Positions 15,766-24,954 of a stretch of DNA of 64,000 bases are shown piece after piece; the first letter of the stretch is position 1, and every line of letters begins with the position of its first letter. The DNA is taken from the NCBI GenBank assembly GCA_963721345.1, contig CAVRIT010000001.1:2294001-2358000 (forward strand), read 5' to 3'. Both the position numbers and the translations under genes were made by a program. Under the pieces are notes generated by a model. It was given only the letters and a program-made list of their open reading frames with translations, had not been told where the DNA came from and ran no database searches. This DNA is from JACDAN01 sp963721345 (GTDB lineage: Bacteria > Actinomycetota > Thermoleophilia > Gaiellales > Gaiellaceae).

Positions 15766-16715
15766 TACTCGGCATCGAGACCTCCTGCGACGAGACCGCC
15801 GCCGCGCTCGTCACCCGCAACGGAACGGTGCGCGCGAACGTCGTCTCGTCCCAGGCGGAGCTGCACGCGCCGTACGGCGGGGTCGTCCCCGAGGTCGCGT
15901 CGCGCCACCACCTCGAGCTGATCCTGCCCGCGGTGAGGCAGGCGCTCTCCGACGCGGACGCCGAGCTCGGCGACGTCGAAGAGGTCGCGGTGACCCAGGG
16001 GCCGGGGCTCGTCGGCGCGCTGCTCGTCGGCGTCTCCGCCGCGAAAGCCCTCGCCTGGTCGCGACGGCTGCCGCTCGTCCCCGTCAACCACCTCCACGGT
16101 CACGTCGCGTCGCTCTTCACGGGCGACGATGCCGTGCCCACGCCGTTCCTCTGCCTCCTCGCGAGCGGCGGGCACACGCTGCTCCTCGACGTTCGGGACC
16201 GCGGGAGCTTCGAGGTCGTCGGGACGACGCTCGACGACGCCGCGGGCGAGGCGTTCGACAAAGGCGCCCGGCTGCTCGGCCTCGGCTATCCCGGTGGCGC
16301 GGAGATCGACCGCCTGGCGCGCGAGGGCGACCCTGAGGCCTTCGCGTTCCCCGTGGCCCGCGTGCCGGGCTTCGACTTCTCGTTCTCGGGTCTCAAGACG
16401 GCACTGCTCTACGCGGTCCGCGAGCTCGGAGAAGGCGTGGAGGAGCGGAAGGCGGACCTGGCGGCCTCGTACCAGCGGGCGATCGTCAAGGCACTCGTCG
16501 AGCGGACGCGCGCCGCCGCGGAAGACCTCGGCGCGAAACGCATCGCGATCGTCGGCGGTGTCGCTGCGAACTCGGAGCTCCGTGCATCGCTGCCCGAGGC
16601 CGCCGCAGCGCCGCTGGAGCTCTGCACGGACAACGCCGCGATGATCGCGTCGGCGGCGAGATACGTCGAGGCCGTTCCCTATCCCCGTTACCTTGCGCTC
16701 GATGCTTTTTCGTGA
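15762..16715 (+). CDS. tsaD: TsaD, tRNA N6-adenosine threonylcarbamoyltransferase
   Basis: The catalytic subunit of t6A formation. It has ILGIETSCDETAAALV, GGVVPEVASRHHLE (metal-binding histidines), VTQGPGLVGALLVG, HLHGHVASLF, LASGGHTLL, GEAFDKGARLLGLGYPGG, FSFSGLKTAL and GGVAANSELR, which is the complete ASKHA-fold signature set. I take TTG 15762, coupled to the rimI stop as TTGA, because it gives the classical N-terminus; GTG 15729 would add 11 residues. The last 14 bp overlap the following subtilase gene. Confidence 0.96.
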   Translation: MILGIETSCDETAAALVTRNGTVRANVVSSQAELHAPYGGVVPEVASRHHLELILPAVRQALSDADAELGDVEEVAVTQGPGLVGALLVGVSAAKALAWSRRLPLVPVNHLHGHVASLFTGDDAVPTPFLCLLASGGHTLLLDVRDRGSFEVVGTTLDDAAGEAFDKGARLLGLGYPGGAEIDRLAREGDPEAFAFPVARVPGFDFSFSGLKTALLYAVRELGEGVEERKADLAASYQRAIVKALVERTRAAAEDLGAKRIAIVGGVAANSELRASLPEAAAAPLELCTDNAAMIASAARYVEAVPYPRYLALDAFS

Positions 16716-19272
16716 CCTCCGGCTCGCCCAGCTGGGCCTGCTTGGAATCGTCGCTCTCGCGGCGACCGTCGTCTCCGTCGCCGTCGCCGGCGAAGTGGGG
16801 GAGACGAGTACGAGCGTGCAGCGCACCTCGTGGCAGGGGCTCGTCGGCGGGCCCCGCCCCGAGGTCGCCGTGGGGCAGCGCACGATCGTCGTCCTGCGCA
16901 CACCGTCGCTCGCCGATCGCGTGCGGGCAGCGGGCGGGCGGGCGAGCGAGGCACAGCACGTTCGCTGGCATTCGTCTGTTCAAGCCGCGCAGCAGCAGCT
17001 GATCGCGCGCCTCGCCGCAGCCGGGCTCAGTCTGCGCCCCGAGTTCAGCTACACGCGCGTGCTGTCTGGGTTCTCCGCGCCGCTCGACGCGCGGGCCGTG
17101 GCCCTCCTGCAGCGGTTCCCCGAAGTGGAGGGGATCTACCCGGTGCGGATCGCCTACCCGGCGTCGGCGTCGGGCCCGGAGGAGCTTCTGGAACGCCGCT
17201 CGCTGGCGGCCGGCTTCGGCTACCGCGCGCGGCTGGGACTTCCCGGGGCGAACGGGCGCGGCGTGACCGTCGCGATGCTCGACACCGGCGTGCAGCACGG
17301 GCACGACTATCTGACCGGCGCGGTGCTCGAGGGCGTCGACGTCGTCGAGGGCGACGACCTCGCGACGGCCGAGCAGAAACCAGACGACCCGTCGGAGCTC
17401 GAGCGCCATGGGACACAACTCGCCGGGCTGATCGTCGGCTCGGGCGGGCCGGACGAGCTCACCGGCGTGGCGGAGAACGCGACGATTCTCCCGATCCGCA
17501 TTGGCGGGTGGCAGCGCGACGTCGCCGGGCGCTGGGCGGTCTACTCGCGGACCGACCAGCTGATCGCCGGCCTCGAGCGCGCCGTCGACCCGGACGGAGA
17601 CGGCAACGCCCACGACGCCGCGCGGATGGCGCTCGTGGGCTTCGCCGAGCCGTTCGCCGCGTTTGCCGACAGTCCCTCGGCGAGGGCCGTCGCCGGCGCG
17701 CTGGAGTTGGACACGCTCGTCGTCGCCCCCGCGGGGAACGACGGGGCGGCCGGCCCGGTCTACGGAAGCATCTCCGGGCCGGGGGGCGGGCCGGCCGCTC
17801 TGACGGTCGGCGCAGCCGACCTCCGCCAAGAGGTCGAGCAGGTCCGCGTCACGCTGCGATCGGGCCTCCGCGTGATCTTCGACCGGGAGGTGCCGCTCGC
17901 CGGCGCGGTGGAACCGGGACGCCCGCTCCGTCTCGGGGTCGCGACGCCCGACGTTCGGGAGACGCTGCTCCCCGACGTGCTCGGCGGCTCGACGCCGTCC
18001 CTCACGATCGGGGACTTCTTCGACCGGCGCGGGTACAGCCGGGTGGCGGGCAAGGCGGCACTGACGCCGGCCGGTGACACCGCCGATGCCGCGGCGGCCG
18101 CAGCCGCCCGTGCCGGTGCCGCTGCGTGCGTGCTCTACGGCGCGACCGTGCCGGCCGGCAGCCTCGGCCTGGACGAGCGGATCGGCGTTCCCGTCGTCTC
18201 GATCCCGGCCGCCGCCGCGGAGGCCGCGCGCGAGCTGCTGGAGGCCGGCGAGGAGACGACCGTGGAGATCGGCATGCCCCTCGTCCGCGAGAACCCCGAG
18301 GCCGGCGCGGCCGCGGCCTTCTCCTCGCGCGGGCTCGCCTTCGACGGCAGGGCGAAGCCGGAGCTCCTTGCGCCCGGCGTCGCGCTTCTCACTGCGCACC
18401 CGGGACGCGCGTCCGACGGGACGCCGCTCTTCGGCACCGTCAGCGGCTCGAGCGCCGCGAGCGCGCTCGTCGCCGGCGCGGCCGCCCTGCTCGCACAGGC
18501 GCGCCCGGAGCTCGACGCCGCCGCGCTGAAGAGCGCATTGGTCGGGACGGCGCGGCCGGACGGACTGCTCGACCTCGGCGCAGCGTCAGCCGTCGAGGTG
18601 GCCGCGGAGCCTGCCTCGCTCACGCTCGGGCGTGCCTCCAGCCGTGGCTGGTCGACCACGAGGCCGGTCGTCGTCCGCAACCTCTCCCGCCGGACGCTGC
18701 GCGTGCGCATCTCCACAGGCAGGCTGGGAGAGGTCGGAGGCATCGCACTCGCCGTTTCGCCTAGCGCGGTGACGCTGCCACCACGGGGAGAAGAGCGGGT
18801 CTTCCTGGCGGCGCGCCTCGCCTACGTCCCGCCGGGCCGCCGCGTCGTGTCGGCCGCGCTCGAGCTCAGCGCGGGCGGCGGCGCTCCGGTCCTGGTCCCG
18901 TGGACTGTGACTCTGGGCCCGGCGCCGCGGAACCTGCTCGACGGCGTCCGCATCTCGACCGACAGCTTCAGGCCCTCTGACTCCGCTCCCGCCCTGCTCG
19001 AGCTCCAGGCCGGACGGCTCGTCCAGCGCGGCGGAGTGAGCCAGGTGCTGCCCGTCTCGTACCTCGACCTCGAGCTGTGGCGGGGCCGCGAGCGGATCGG
19101 CCGGCTTGCGCGCCTCCGCAACCTGCTTCCCGGCCGTTACACGTTCGGCCTCACCGGCCGCGGCCCGGCCGGGCGCCGCCTCAGTCCCGGGCAGTACCTG
19201 CTCCGCCTGCTCGCGCACCCGCCCGGCGGCGGCGCTCCGAGCAGGGAGATCGTCGAGTTCACGATCCGGTAG
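16702..19272 (+). CDS. secreted S8 subtilisin-like serine protease with PA-type insertion
   Basis: 856 residues. An N-terminal hydrophobic segment (LGLLGIVALAATVVSVAVAG) and a prodomain-like region lead into the peptidase S8 domain: VTVAMLDTGVQ (Asp), LERHGTQLAGLIVG (His), VVAPAGNDG (oxyanion Asn) and SGSSAASALVAGAAALL (Ser, replacing the usual GTSMAAP). A PA-like insert lies between Asn and Ser (ACVLYGATVPAGSLGL). The ~250-residue C-terminal half is beta-rich. ATG 16702 is 7 nt after TACCTT (16689-16694), inside the end of tsaD, so it probably has its own leaderless promoter. Confidence 0.88.
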   Translation: MLFRDLRLAQLGLLGIVALAATVVSVAVAGEVGETSTSVQRTSWQGLVGGPRPEVAVGQRTIVVLRTPSLADRVRAAGGRASEAQHVRWHSSVQAAQQQLIARLAAAGLSLRPEFSYTRVLSGFSAPLDARAVALLQRFPEVEGIYPVRIAYPASASGPEELLERRSLAAGFGYRARLGLPGANGRGVTVAMLDTGVQHGHDYLTGAVLEGVDVVEGDDLATAEQKPDDPSELERHGTQLAGLIVGSGGPDELTGVAENATILPIRIGGWQRDVAGRWAVYSRTDQLIAGLERAVDPDGDGNAHDAARMALVGFAEPFAAFADSPSARAVAGALELDTLVVAPAGNDGAAGPVYGSISGPGGGPAALTVGAADLRQEVEQVRVTLRSGLRVIFDREVPLAGAVEPGRPLRLGVATPDVRETLLPDVLGGSTPSLTIGDFFDRRGYSRVAGKAALTPAGDTADAAAAAAARAGAAACVLYGATVPAGSLGLDERIGVPVVSIPAAAAEAARELLEAGEETTVEIGMPLVRENPEAGAAAAFSSRGLAFDGRAKPELLAPGVALLTAHPGRASDGTPLFGTVSGSSAASALVAGAAALLAQARPELDAAALKSALVGTARPDGLLDLGAASAVEVAAEPASLTLGRASSRGWSTTRPVVVRNLSRRTLRVRISTGRLGEVGGIALAVSPSAVTLPPRGEERVFLAARLAYVPPGRRVVSAALELSAGGGAPVLVPWTVTLGPAPRNLLDGVRISTDSFRPSDSAPALLELQAGRLVQRGGVSQVLPVSYLDLELWRGRERIGRLARLRNLLPGRYTFGLTGRGPAGRRLSPGQYLLRLLAHPPGGGAPSREIVEFTIR

Positions 19273-19307
19273 GCCTCCTTCTCCAGGGCGGTAGTATCCG
19301 CCCGCCC

Positions 19308-20582
19308 GTGACGACCGTCGAAGCGCCGATCAGTCACCTCCGCGAGAACCCGTACGCGCTCGCGCAGGAGCAGCTCCGAAAAGTCGCCAAGGCATTCCAG
19401 ATCGACGAGAACCTCGTTCGCGTCCTCGAGCAGTGCAAGAAGGCGGTGTCCGTGTCGGTCCCGGTGTCGATGGACAACGGGTCGATCACCGTCTTCGAGG
19501 GGTTCCGCGTCACGCACAACATCGCGCGGGGGCCGTCCAAGGGCGGCATCCGCTACCACCCCGACGTCACGCTGGACGAGGTCAAGGCGCTGGCGATGTG
19601 GATGACGTGGAAGTGCGCGCTGATGGGCATCCCGTTCGGCGGCGCGAAGGGCGGGGTGGTCTGCGACCCGAAGAAGCTCTCCGAGGAAGAGCTGCAGCGC
19701 ATGACGCGCCGTTTCACCTCCGAGATCGTCAACGAGATCGGGCCGGAGAAGGACATTCCGGCGCCCGACGTCGGCACCGACCCGAAGGTGATGGCGTGGA
19801 TCTTCGACACCTACTCGATGAACAAGGGCCACTCCGTGCTCGGCGTCGTCACCGGCAAGCCGCTGAACCTCGGCGGGTCGCTCGGCCGCCTGGAGGCGAC
19901 TGCGCGAGGCGCGCACTACTGCATGCGCGAGGCCGTGAAGAAGCAGGGGCGCTCGATCGACGGCCTACGCGTCGTGATCCAGGGCTTCGGCAATGTCGGG
20001 AGCTACCTCGCGCAGTTCGTCGCCGAGGACGGCGCGAAGGTCGTCGCCCTCTCCGACTCGGCCGGGGGCGTCTACAACCCGAACGGGATCGACGTCGCGC
20101 TGGCGCTCGCCCACAAGCAGGAGACAGGACAGCTCGCCGGGCTGAAGGACACCGAGATCTTGACGAACGACGAGCTCCTGGTCGTCGACTGCGAGATCCT
20201 CGCGCCCTGCGCGCTCGAGCAGGTGATCACGGCCGAGAACGCCGACAAGATCAAGGCGATGCTGATCTGCGAGGGCGCGAACGGCCCGACGACGCCGAGT
20301 GCCGACGAGATCCTGGAGGACCGCGGCGTGATGGTCTTGCCGGATGTCCTGGCGAACGCCGGCGGCGTCGTCGTCTCCTACTTCGAGTGGGTGCAGGGCC
20401 TCCAGGAGTACTTCTGGAAAGAGGACGAGGTGAACGCCCGCCTCAACGAGATCACCTCGAAGGCGTTCCACGAGACCTGGGCGACCTACGAGGCGCGATC
20501 GGTGACGATGCGCGTCGCGGCCTACGGCCTCGCGGTGCAGCGCGTGTCGGAGGCGACTATGACCCGCGGCCTGTACCCGTAG
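19308..20582 (+). CDS. glutamate dehydrogenase (Glu/Leu/Phe/Val family)
   Basis: 424 residues. Interconverts glutamate and 2-oxoglutarate plus ammonium. It has PSKGGIRYHPDVTLDEV, the catalytic lysine region PFGGAKGGVVCDP, PAPDVGTDPKVMAW, VIQGFGNVGSYLAQ (NAD(P)-binding Rossmann), EGANGPTTP and DVLANAGGVVVSYFEW. The cofactor preference is not certain. GTG 19308 is chosen because the family N-terminus starts there; TAGTAT lies 10 nt upstream. Next downstream are a glutaredoxin-like ORF and the redox regulator Rex. Confidence 0.96.
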   Translation: MTTVEAPISHLRENPYALAQEQLRKVAKAFQIDENLVRVLEQCKKAVSVSVPVSMDNGSITVFEGFRVTHNIARGPSKGGIRYHPDVTLDEVKALAMWMTWKCALMGIPFGGAKGGVVCDPKKLSEEELQRMTRRFTSEIVNEIGPEKDIPAPDVGTDPKVMAWIFDTYSMNKGHSVLGVVTGKPLNLGGSLGRLEATARGAHYCMREAVKKQGRSIDGLRVVIQGFGNVGSYLAQFVAEDGAKVVALSDSAGGVYNPNGIDVALALAHKQETGQLAGLKDTEILTNDELLVVDCEILAPCALEQVITAENADKIKAMLICEGANGPTTPSADEILEDRGVMVLPDVLANAGGVVVSYFEWVQGLQEYFWKEDEVNARLNEITSKAFHETWATYEARSVTMRVAAYGLAVQRVSEATMTRGLYP

Positions 20583-20839
20583 TTCGCGTCGTCCTCTACT
20601 CGGCGCCGGGGTGCCATCTCTGCGAGGCGGCGCGGCGCGTGCTGGACAAGGTCGCGGCGGAGGAGCCGTTCGAGCTCGAGGAGGTCGACATCTCGGCCGA
20701 AACCGAGCTCGAAGCGCGCTACCGCGAGCTCATCCCGGTCGTCGAGATCGACGGCGAGCAGGCGTTCACCTACTTCGTCCAGCCCGATGCGCTGCGGCGA
20801 AAGCTCGCACAAGCAGCGGGTCGCGCCGAGAGTTCGTGA
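20582..20839 (+). CDS. glutaredoxin-like (thioredoxin-fold) protein lacking a recognisable start codon
   Basis: About 85 residues with RVVLYSAPGCHLCEAARRVL (CxxC redox motif CHLC), IPVVEIDGEQAFTYFV (cis-Pro strand) and a terminal helix: the small DUF836/glutaredoxin-like fold. The coding sequence begins right at the glutamate dehydrogenase stop. There is no ATG, GTG or TTG in this frame for at least 120 bp upstream or before the CxxC. It could start at a rare codon, be made by frameshift from the upstream gene, or reflect a base error at TAGTT (TAGTG would give GTG). Confidence 0.7.
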   Translation, partial: VRVVLYSAPGCHLCEAARRVLDKVAAEEPFELEEVDISAETELEARYRELIPVVEIDGEQAFTYFVQPDALRRKLAQAAGRAESS

Positions 20840-20877
20840 CACCCCTTCGCGAGCATTGACGCCGACTGGCACTATCC

Positions 20878-20893
20878 TTGTGCCGTGTTACAA
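20878..20893. promoter_or_regulatory. possible Rex auto-operator over the rex start
   Basis: TTGTGCCGTGTTACAA has outer halves TTGT/ACAA as an imperfect inverted repeat and resembles the TTGTGAANNNNTTCACAA type of Rex site. It overlaps the TATCCT box (20873-20878) and the GTG start, where binding would block transcription. The inner positions do not match well, so this is a tentative call. Confidence 0.3.
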
Positions 20894-21532
20894 ACTCAGC
20901 CGCAGAGTGCAGTACCGGAACGCCTGACCGTCGGAGTCGCCGCCAGGCTCAGCCGCTACCTCCAGGTGCTGACGCAGGCGCGGAAGATGGGCAAGGAGCG
21001 CATCTCCTCCCAGGAGATCTCCGACTACACGAACATCAACGCGACGCAGATCCGGCGCGACCTGTCGGCGTTCGGGAAGTTCGGCAAGCGCGGCGTCGGC
21101 TACAGCGTCGAGGGCCTGCTCGGCGAGATCCGCCGGATCCTCCGGACGCAGGGCCAGCACAACATCGCTCTTGTCGGCGCAGGCCGGCTGGGCGAGGCGA
21201 TCGCGAGCTCGCCGATCTTCGCGGAGCACGGGATCAACATCGCGGCGATCTTCGACACCGACCCGGAGAAGGTCGGGCGCAATGTCGGGAACGTCGTGGT
21301 CGATGACTACGCGGGGCTCTCAGACGCTGTCCGCGAGAAGAACATTGTCGTCGGCGTCCTGGCTGTTCCCGCCAGCAACGCGCAAACGGCGGCCGACGAC
21401 CTCGTCGACGCGGGCGTCCGGATCATCTTCAACTACTCCGAGGCGCTCCTGGACGTGCCGTCAGACGTTGCCGTCCACACCTCGAACCCCGCGGTCGAGC
21501 TGCTCCACGCGCTCTACTTCCACCTGACCTAG
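20885..21532 (+). CDS. rex: Rex, redox-sensing transcriptional repressor
   Basis: 215 residues. Represses respiratory and fermentative genes and is released by a high NADH/NAD ratio. It has a winged-helix N-terminus (VAARLSRYLQVL, SSQEISDYTNINATQIRRDL, FGKFGKRGVGY) and a Rossmann domain (NIALVGAGRLGEAI, FDTDPEKVGR, VPASNAQTAADDLVDAGVR). GTG 20885 lies 6 nt after TATCCT (20873-20878), consistent with a leaderless mRNA. Upstream genes are glutamate dehydrogenase and a thioredoxin-fold protein. In many actinobacteria rex is followed by hemA, which is not the case here. Confidence 0.97.
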   Translation: MLQTQPQSAVPERLTVGVAARLSRYLQVLTQARKMGKERISSQEISDYTNINATQIRRDLSAFGKFGKRGVGYSVEGLLGEIRRILRTQGQHNIALVGAGRLGEAIASSPIFAEHGINIAAIFDTDPEKVGRNVGNVVVDDYAGLSDAVREKNIVVGVLAVPASNAQTAADDLVDAGVRIIFNYSEALLDVPSDVAVHTSNPAVELLHALYFHLT

Positions 21533-21559
21533 TCCCAACGGGCGTGGGCCCCTGTTCGG

Positions 21560-21576
21560 CGAGTGTCAGACACTCG
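21560..21576. repeat. REP-like palindrome CGAGTGTC-A-GACACTCG
   Basis: 8-bp arms around a single central A, in the gap between the convergent rex and RTX genes. It is the reverse complement of the copy at 4588-4604 beside the RAYT gene. Confidence 0.65.
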
Positions 21577-21591
21577 TCGTGTCCGCAAACG

Positions 21592-21623
21592 ACAGGAGCC
21601 CCGCGACCCCGCGAGGCTCCTGT
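21592..21623. terminator. bidirectional hairpin between convergent rex and RTX genes
   Basis: ACAGGAGCC (21592-21600) pairs with GGCTCCTGT (21615-21623), and a small CGCG-CGCG stem lies in the loop. It sits centrally between two convergent stop codons, the expected place for a shared terminator, though neither side has a clear U-run. Confidence 0.6.
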
Positions 21624-21650
21624 GCGCAGACCCCACCGTGTGTCGGCTTG

Positions 21651-22394
21651 CTAGCGCTTGAGGCGCACCTCGCAGCCGACGAGCTTGTCCTTCTTGTCGG
21701 CGAGGACGCGGTCGCGCCCGGCGCCGCACTTGACGACGTCACGCTTGCCGTCGCGTGCCTTGATCAGATCCTTGCCGACGCCGCCGTTCAGCTTGTCGCG
21801 CCCGCCGCCGCCGGTGATCGTGTCGTTGCCTGCGCCGCCGGAGAGCGAGTCGGCCCCGGCTCCGCCGCTCAGCTTGTCGCTGCCGGCATCGCCTTCGGCC
21901 TCGTCGTTGCCGAGACCTCCGTCGATCTCGTCGTTCCCGGCGTCGCCGCGGAGCGTGTCGTTGCCGGCCTCGCCGAGCGCCTCGTCGTTCCCGGCGCCCA
22001 GGTCCGCCTCGTCGTCGCCGTCGCCGAGCTCGATGACGTCGTCGCCGTCACCGCATTCCACGACGTCGTTGCCGTCGCCCCATGTCTCTTCGAGCTCTTC
22101 CTCGAAGAGTTCGTCATCGAGCGGCTCGTCCAGGATCGGATCCTCGAAGAACCCGAGCTCACCGTCATCCGCGGGCTCCTCTTCGTCGATGGGCTCGTCC
22201 TCGTAGACGGGCTCCTCATCGAGCGGGAGCTCTTCGTCGAGCGGCGCCTCTTCAGGATCGCCGGCGAGGTAGCAGTCCGAGTACGCGACCTCGTCCTCGC
22301 CCTCGGGGAGGGGCGCGGCGGCCGCGGAGAGTGTCAGCGCCATGGAGGCCAGGACGAGCGCCACCAGGCCGAGCATCAGCTTTGTCAACTTCAT
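21651..22394 (-). CDS. secreted acidic RTX-type calcium-binding repeat protein
   Basis: 247 residues. A signal peptide (LMLGLVALVLASMALTLSAAAA) is followed by an extremely acidic linker of Asp/Glu/Pro (about residues 30-105). Then come ~12 nonapeptide repeats of the GGxGNDxLx type (GDGNDVVECGDGDDVIELGD, GGAGNDTITGGGGRDKLNGG) and a basic cysteine-containing end. Such repeats form calcium-binding parallel beta-rolls outside the cell. No protease or lipase domain is attached, so it may be structural or adhesive. GAGGTG upstream of ATG 22394 is a good ribosome-binding site. Confidence 0.9.
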   Translation of the reverse strand: MKLTKLMLGLVALVLASMALTLSAAAAPLPEGEDEVAYSDCYLAGDPEEAPLDEELPLDEEPVYEDEPIDEEEPADDGELGFFEDPILDEPLDDELFEEELEETWGDGNDVVECGDGDDVIELGDGDDEADLGAGNDEALGEAGNDTLRGDAGNDEIDGGLGNDEAEGDAGSDKLSGGAGADSLSGGAGNDTITGGGGRDKLNGGVGKDLIKARDGKRDVVKCGAGRDRVLADKKDKLVGCEVRLKR

Positions 22395-22504
22395 CGTTTC
22401 ACCTCGAGCTGGAAGGCCGCAGGCGGCTCGCGGCGTCTTTCGACTTATTCACCATCGGCGGTCTCCCGGCCGGGCGCCTCACCCGTTCTGGTGAAATCGC
22501 GCCG

Positions 22505-23752
22505 GTGCGCATCCTCCTCTGGCACGGCTATCTGCTCGGCGGGACGGGCTCGAACGTCTACACCCGCTCGATCGCGCGGGAGTGGAGCCGGGCGGGCCAC
22601 GACGTGGTCGTGGTCGCCCAGGAGCAGCATCCCGAGCTGTACGACCTCGAGGGCGCCCGGGTCGTCAGCCCGGACATCGGTGGCCTCCTACCCGTCTTCG
22701 TGCTCGACCGCTATGAGGGCTTCGAGGCGAAGCTGCTCCCGGACCTGACGCCGGAGGAGCGGCAGCGCTACGTCGAGGCGAACGCGGCGGCCCTTCGCGA
22801 GCTCGCGCCGGCCGACCTCGTCTTCGCCAACCACGTCCTGCTCGGGGGCCCGGTCGGCGCAGCCTCGGGTCTTCCGTTCGCGGTGAAGGCCCATGGCTCG
22901 GAGCTCGAGTACTCGATGCGCGGCAACGACGAGCTCTCGGCGTGGGGGCGTGAGGCGCTTGCCGGCGCGAAGGCCGTGTTCGTGGGCTCGGAGCACATCC
23001 GCGTCGTGCTGGAGGACGTCGTCGGCCACGTCGACCGCGTCCACGTCGTCCCGCCCGGAGTCGACGTCGATGAGTTCCGCCTCGAGCCGCGCGACGAGGC
23101 ACTCGCCGCGCTGGTCGAGGAGAGCCGGCGCGATCCCCCGAACCCCGGCAACGCGAACGAACGGCTGCCCGACGAGGGGAACGCCGACCGGTTCGCTGCG
23201 TTCCTCCAGGGCGACGGCCCCTTCGTCCTCTACTTCGGAAAGCTCCTGCGCAACAAGGGCGTCCACCTCTTGCTCGAAGCGATCGAGGGCCTCGACGTTC
23301 GCGTCGTGATCGTCGGGTTCGGCGACTTCCGCGGCGAGCTCGAGGCGCTGGCCGGCCCGAACGTCCTCTTCACGGGGCCGCTCGAGCACCGCCATCTCGT
23401 CCATCTGATCCCCCTGGCCGACGTCACCGTCGTCCCGTCGATCTTCCCGGAGGCCTTCGGGATGGTCGCCGCAGAGGCGGCTGCCGGCGGGTCGATCCCG
23501 CTCGTCGCACGCCACTCCGGCCTTGCCGAGGTTGCCGCGGCGCTCGGCCCGGAGCTGACGAGCTTCGAGAACGGCGACGTCGCCGACCTCCGCGCCAAGC
23601 TCGAGCGCCTGCTCGCGCTCGGGCCGGGCGAGCGGGACGCACTTGCGCGCCACGCCCGGCGCGTCGCGGAGGAGCGCTGGTCATGGGCCCATGTCGCGGA
23701 CCGTCTGCTCGAGCCGTTCCAAGGCGCCGACTTGGCGGCGCCGACAAGATGA
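22505..23752 (+). CDS. glycosyltransferase, GT4 family (GT-B fold)
   Basis: 415 residues. It has an N-terminal Rossmann-like domain starting VRILLWHGYLLGGTGSNVYT, a conserved KAHGSELEYSMRG and VPPGVDVDEF. The C-terminal GT1/GT4 donor domain has VLYFGKLLRNKGVHLLLEAI, FTGPLEHRHLVHLIPLADVTV and PSIFPEAFGMVAAEAAAGG, where the EAFGxxxxE motif binds the nucleotide-sugar. The acceptor is unknown; possibilities are cell-envelope glycans or glycolipids. GTG 22505 gives the family N-terminus. It is divergent from the RTX gene. Confidence 0.9.
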   Translation: MRILLWHGYLLGGTGSNVYTRSIAREWSRAGHDVVVVAQEQHPELYDLEGARVVSPDIGGLLPVFVLDRYEGFEAKLLPDLTPEERQRYVEANAAALRELAPADLVFANHVLLGGPVGAASGLPFAVKAHGSELEYSMRGNDELSAWGREALAGAKAVFVGSEHIRVVLEDVVGHVDRVHVVPPGVDVDEFRLEPRDEALAALVEESRRDPPNPGNANERLPDEGNADRFAAFLQGDGPFVLYFGKLLRNKGVHLLLEAIEGLDVRVVIVGFGDFRGELEALAGPNVLFTGPLEHRHLVHLIPLADVTVVPSIFPEAFGMVAAEAAAGGSIPLVARHSGLAEVAAALGPELTSFENGDVADLRAKLERLLALGPGERDALARHARRVAEERWSWAHVADRLLEPFQGADLAAPTR

Positions 23753-23793
23753 GGTCGTGGCGGCTTCGCCGGCGCGACCACTAACCTCTCCCG

Positions 23794-24954
23794 ATGGGTG
23801 AGGAGCAGCGGGTGAGCCCCGACGAGCTGATCCGCTCGGCTCGTGAGGCCTTCGAGAACGCTCAGGACTTCGACGTCGCTGTGGAGGAGGAGTTCGCGAT
23901 CCTCGACCCCGAGACGCTGTCGCTGACGAACCGCTTCGAGGAGCTCAAGGCCGCCGCGCAAGGGACGGATCTCGAGGAACATCTCGTCGGCGAGCTGATC
24001 GCCTCCGAGGTGGAGGTCCGCACGGGGCGCTCGCAGAATTTCGGCGACGCGGCGGCGAAGATGGGAGAGCGCCGCGACCAGCTCCAGGCGCTCGCCGACC
24101 AGCTCGGCATCGTGCTCGGCGCGACCGGCACGCATCCCTGGAGCCCCTGGCACGAGCAGCGGATCATCGACACCCCGCACTACCGCCGGAACGACGAGAT
24201 CCTCCGCTGGGTCGTCTGGCGGAACAACTCTTTCGGTCTGCACGTGCACGTGGCGATCAACGGGCCCGACCGAGCGGTGCGCGTCTGCGACCACCTGCGC
24301 CACCTGCTGCCCGAGCTGCTGGCACTGTCGGCCAGCTCGCCGTTCATCGAGAACGTCTTCACGCACCTGCACTCGGTGCGGACTGAGATCTTCACGAAGC
24401 TCTTCCCGCGCTGCGGGATTCCCGACGCCTACGGGAGCTGGGACGAGTTCGAGCGCTACGTGCGCTTCCTCTACGACACCCGCTCGATCGACGAGCACAC
24501 GCAGATGTGGTGGAGCATCCGGCCGCACCTCACGTTCCCGACGGTGGAGATCCGGATCTGCGACGCACAGCCCGACCTCGGCGAGGCGCGCTCGCTCGCG
24601 GCCCTCGGCCACGCGCTGGCGGTGCGGACGGCGCGCGCACTCGACGAGGGCGAGCCGCTGCCGCTGCCGCCGCACCGGCTGATCGAGGAGAACTTCTGGC
24701 GGGCGATCCGCTACGGGCTCACCGGCGACTTCATCGACCTCGAGACCGGCGAGCTCGTGAACAAGCGGAAGCGGATCGAGCAGCTGATCGAGTGGGTGCA
24801 GCCCGTCGCGGAGGAGATCGGGGCGGCGCCGTACCTGGCGGTGCCCGCAGCGAACGCCGCGGAGCGCCAGATCGCCCGCTACGAGGAGGGCGCCACGCTC
24901 GAGGAGGTCTACGCCGAGCAGGTGCGGCCCAAGGAGTCGGTTGGCCGCGGATGA
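23794..24954 (+). CDS. GCS2-type glutamate-cysteine ligase / YbdK-like carboxylate-amine ligase
   Basis: 386 residues. It has VAVEEEFAILDPETLSL, LIASEVEVRTG, GTHPWSPWHEQ, NNSFGLHVHVAI (metal and substrate site) and TVEIRICDAQPDLGEA, the GCS2 fold used by EgtA/MshC-unrelated YbdK ligases and plant-type glutamate-cysteine ligase. It could make gamma-glutamylcysteine or act on another amine. ATG 23794 lies 6 nt after TAACCT (23782-23787). The DUF1844-type gene overlaps its end by 14 bp. Confidence 0.9.
   Translation: MGEEQRVSPDELIRSAREAFENAQDFDVAVEEEFAILDPETLSLTNRFEELKAAAQGTDLEEHLVGELIASEVEVRTGRSQNFGDAAAKMGERRDQLQALADQLGIVLGATGTHPWSPWHEQRIIDTPHYRRNDEILRWVVWRNNSFGLHVHVAINGPDRAVRVCDHLRHLLPELLALSASSPFIENVFTHLHSVRTEIFTKLFPRCGIPDAYGSWDEFERYVRFLYDTRSIDEHTQMWWSIRPHLTFPTVEIRICDAQPDLGEARSLAALGHALAVRTARALDEGEPLPLPPHRLIEENFWRAIRYGLTGDFIDLETGELVNKRKRIEQLIEWVQPVAEEIGAAPYLAVPAANAAERQIARYEEGATLEEVYAEQVRPKESVGRG

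Noticed and set aside
16486..18399. A 637-codon minus-strand frame opposite tsaD and the subtilase
   Set aside because: Arg-rich, low-complexity antisense frame of two well-supported plus-strand genes. Long antisense frames are expected at this GC content.
20856..20878. TTGACG as -35 element for rex
   Set aside because: Spacing to TATCCT is only 11 bp, too short for a normal promoter. The TATCCT box fits the leaderless rule without it.
21551..22219. Ser- or Arg-rich plus-strand frames opposite the RTX gene
   Set aside because: Their repeats are mirror images of the GGxGND codon repeats on the minus strand, where a signal peptide and ribosome-binding site support the true gene.
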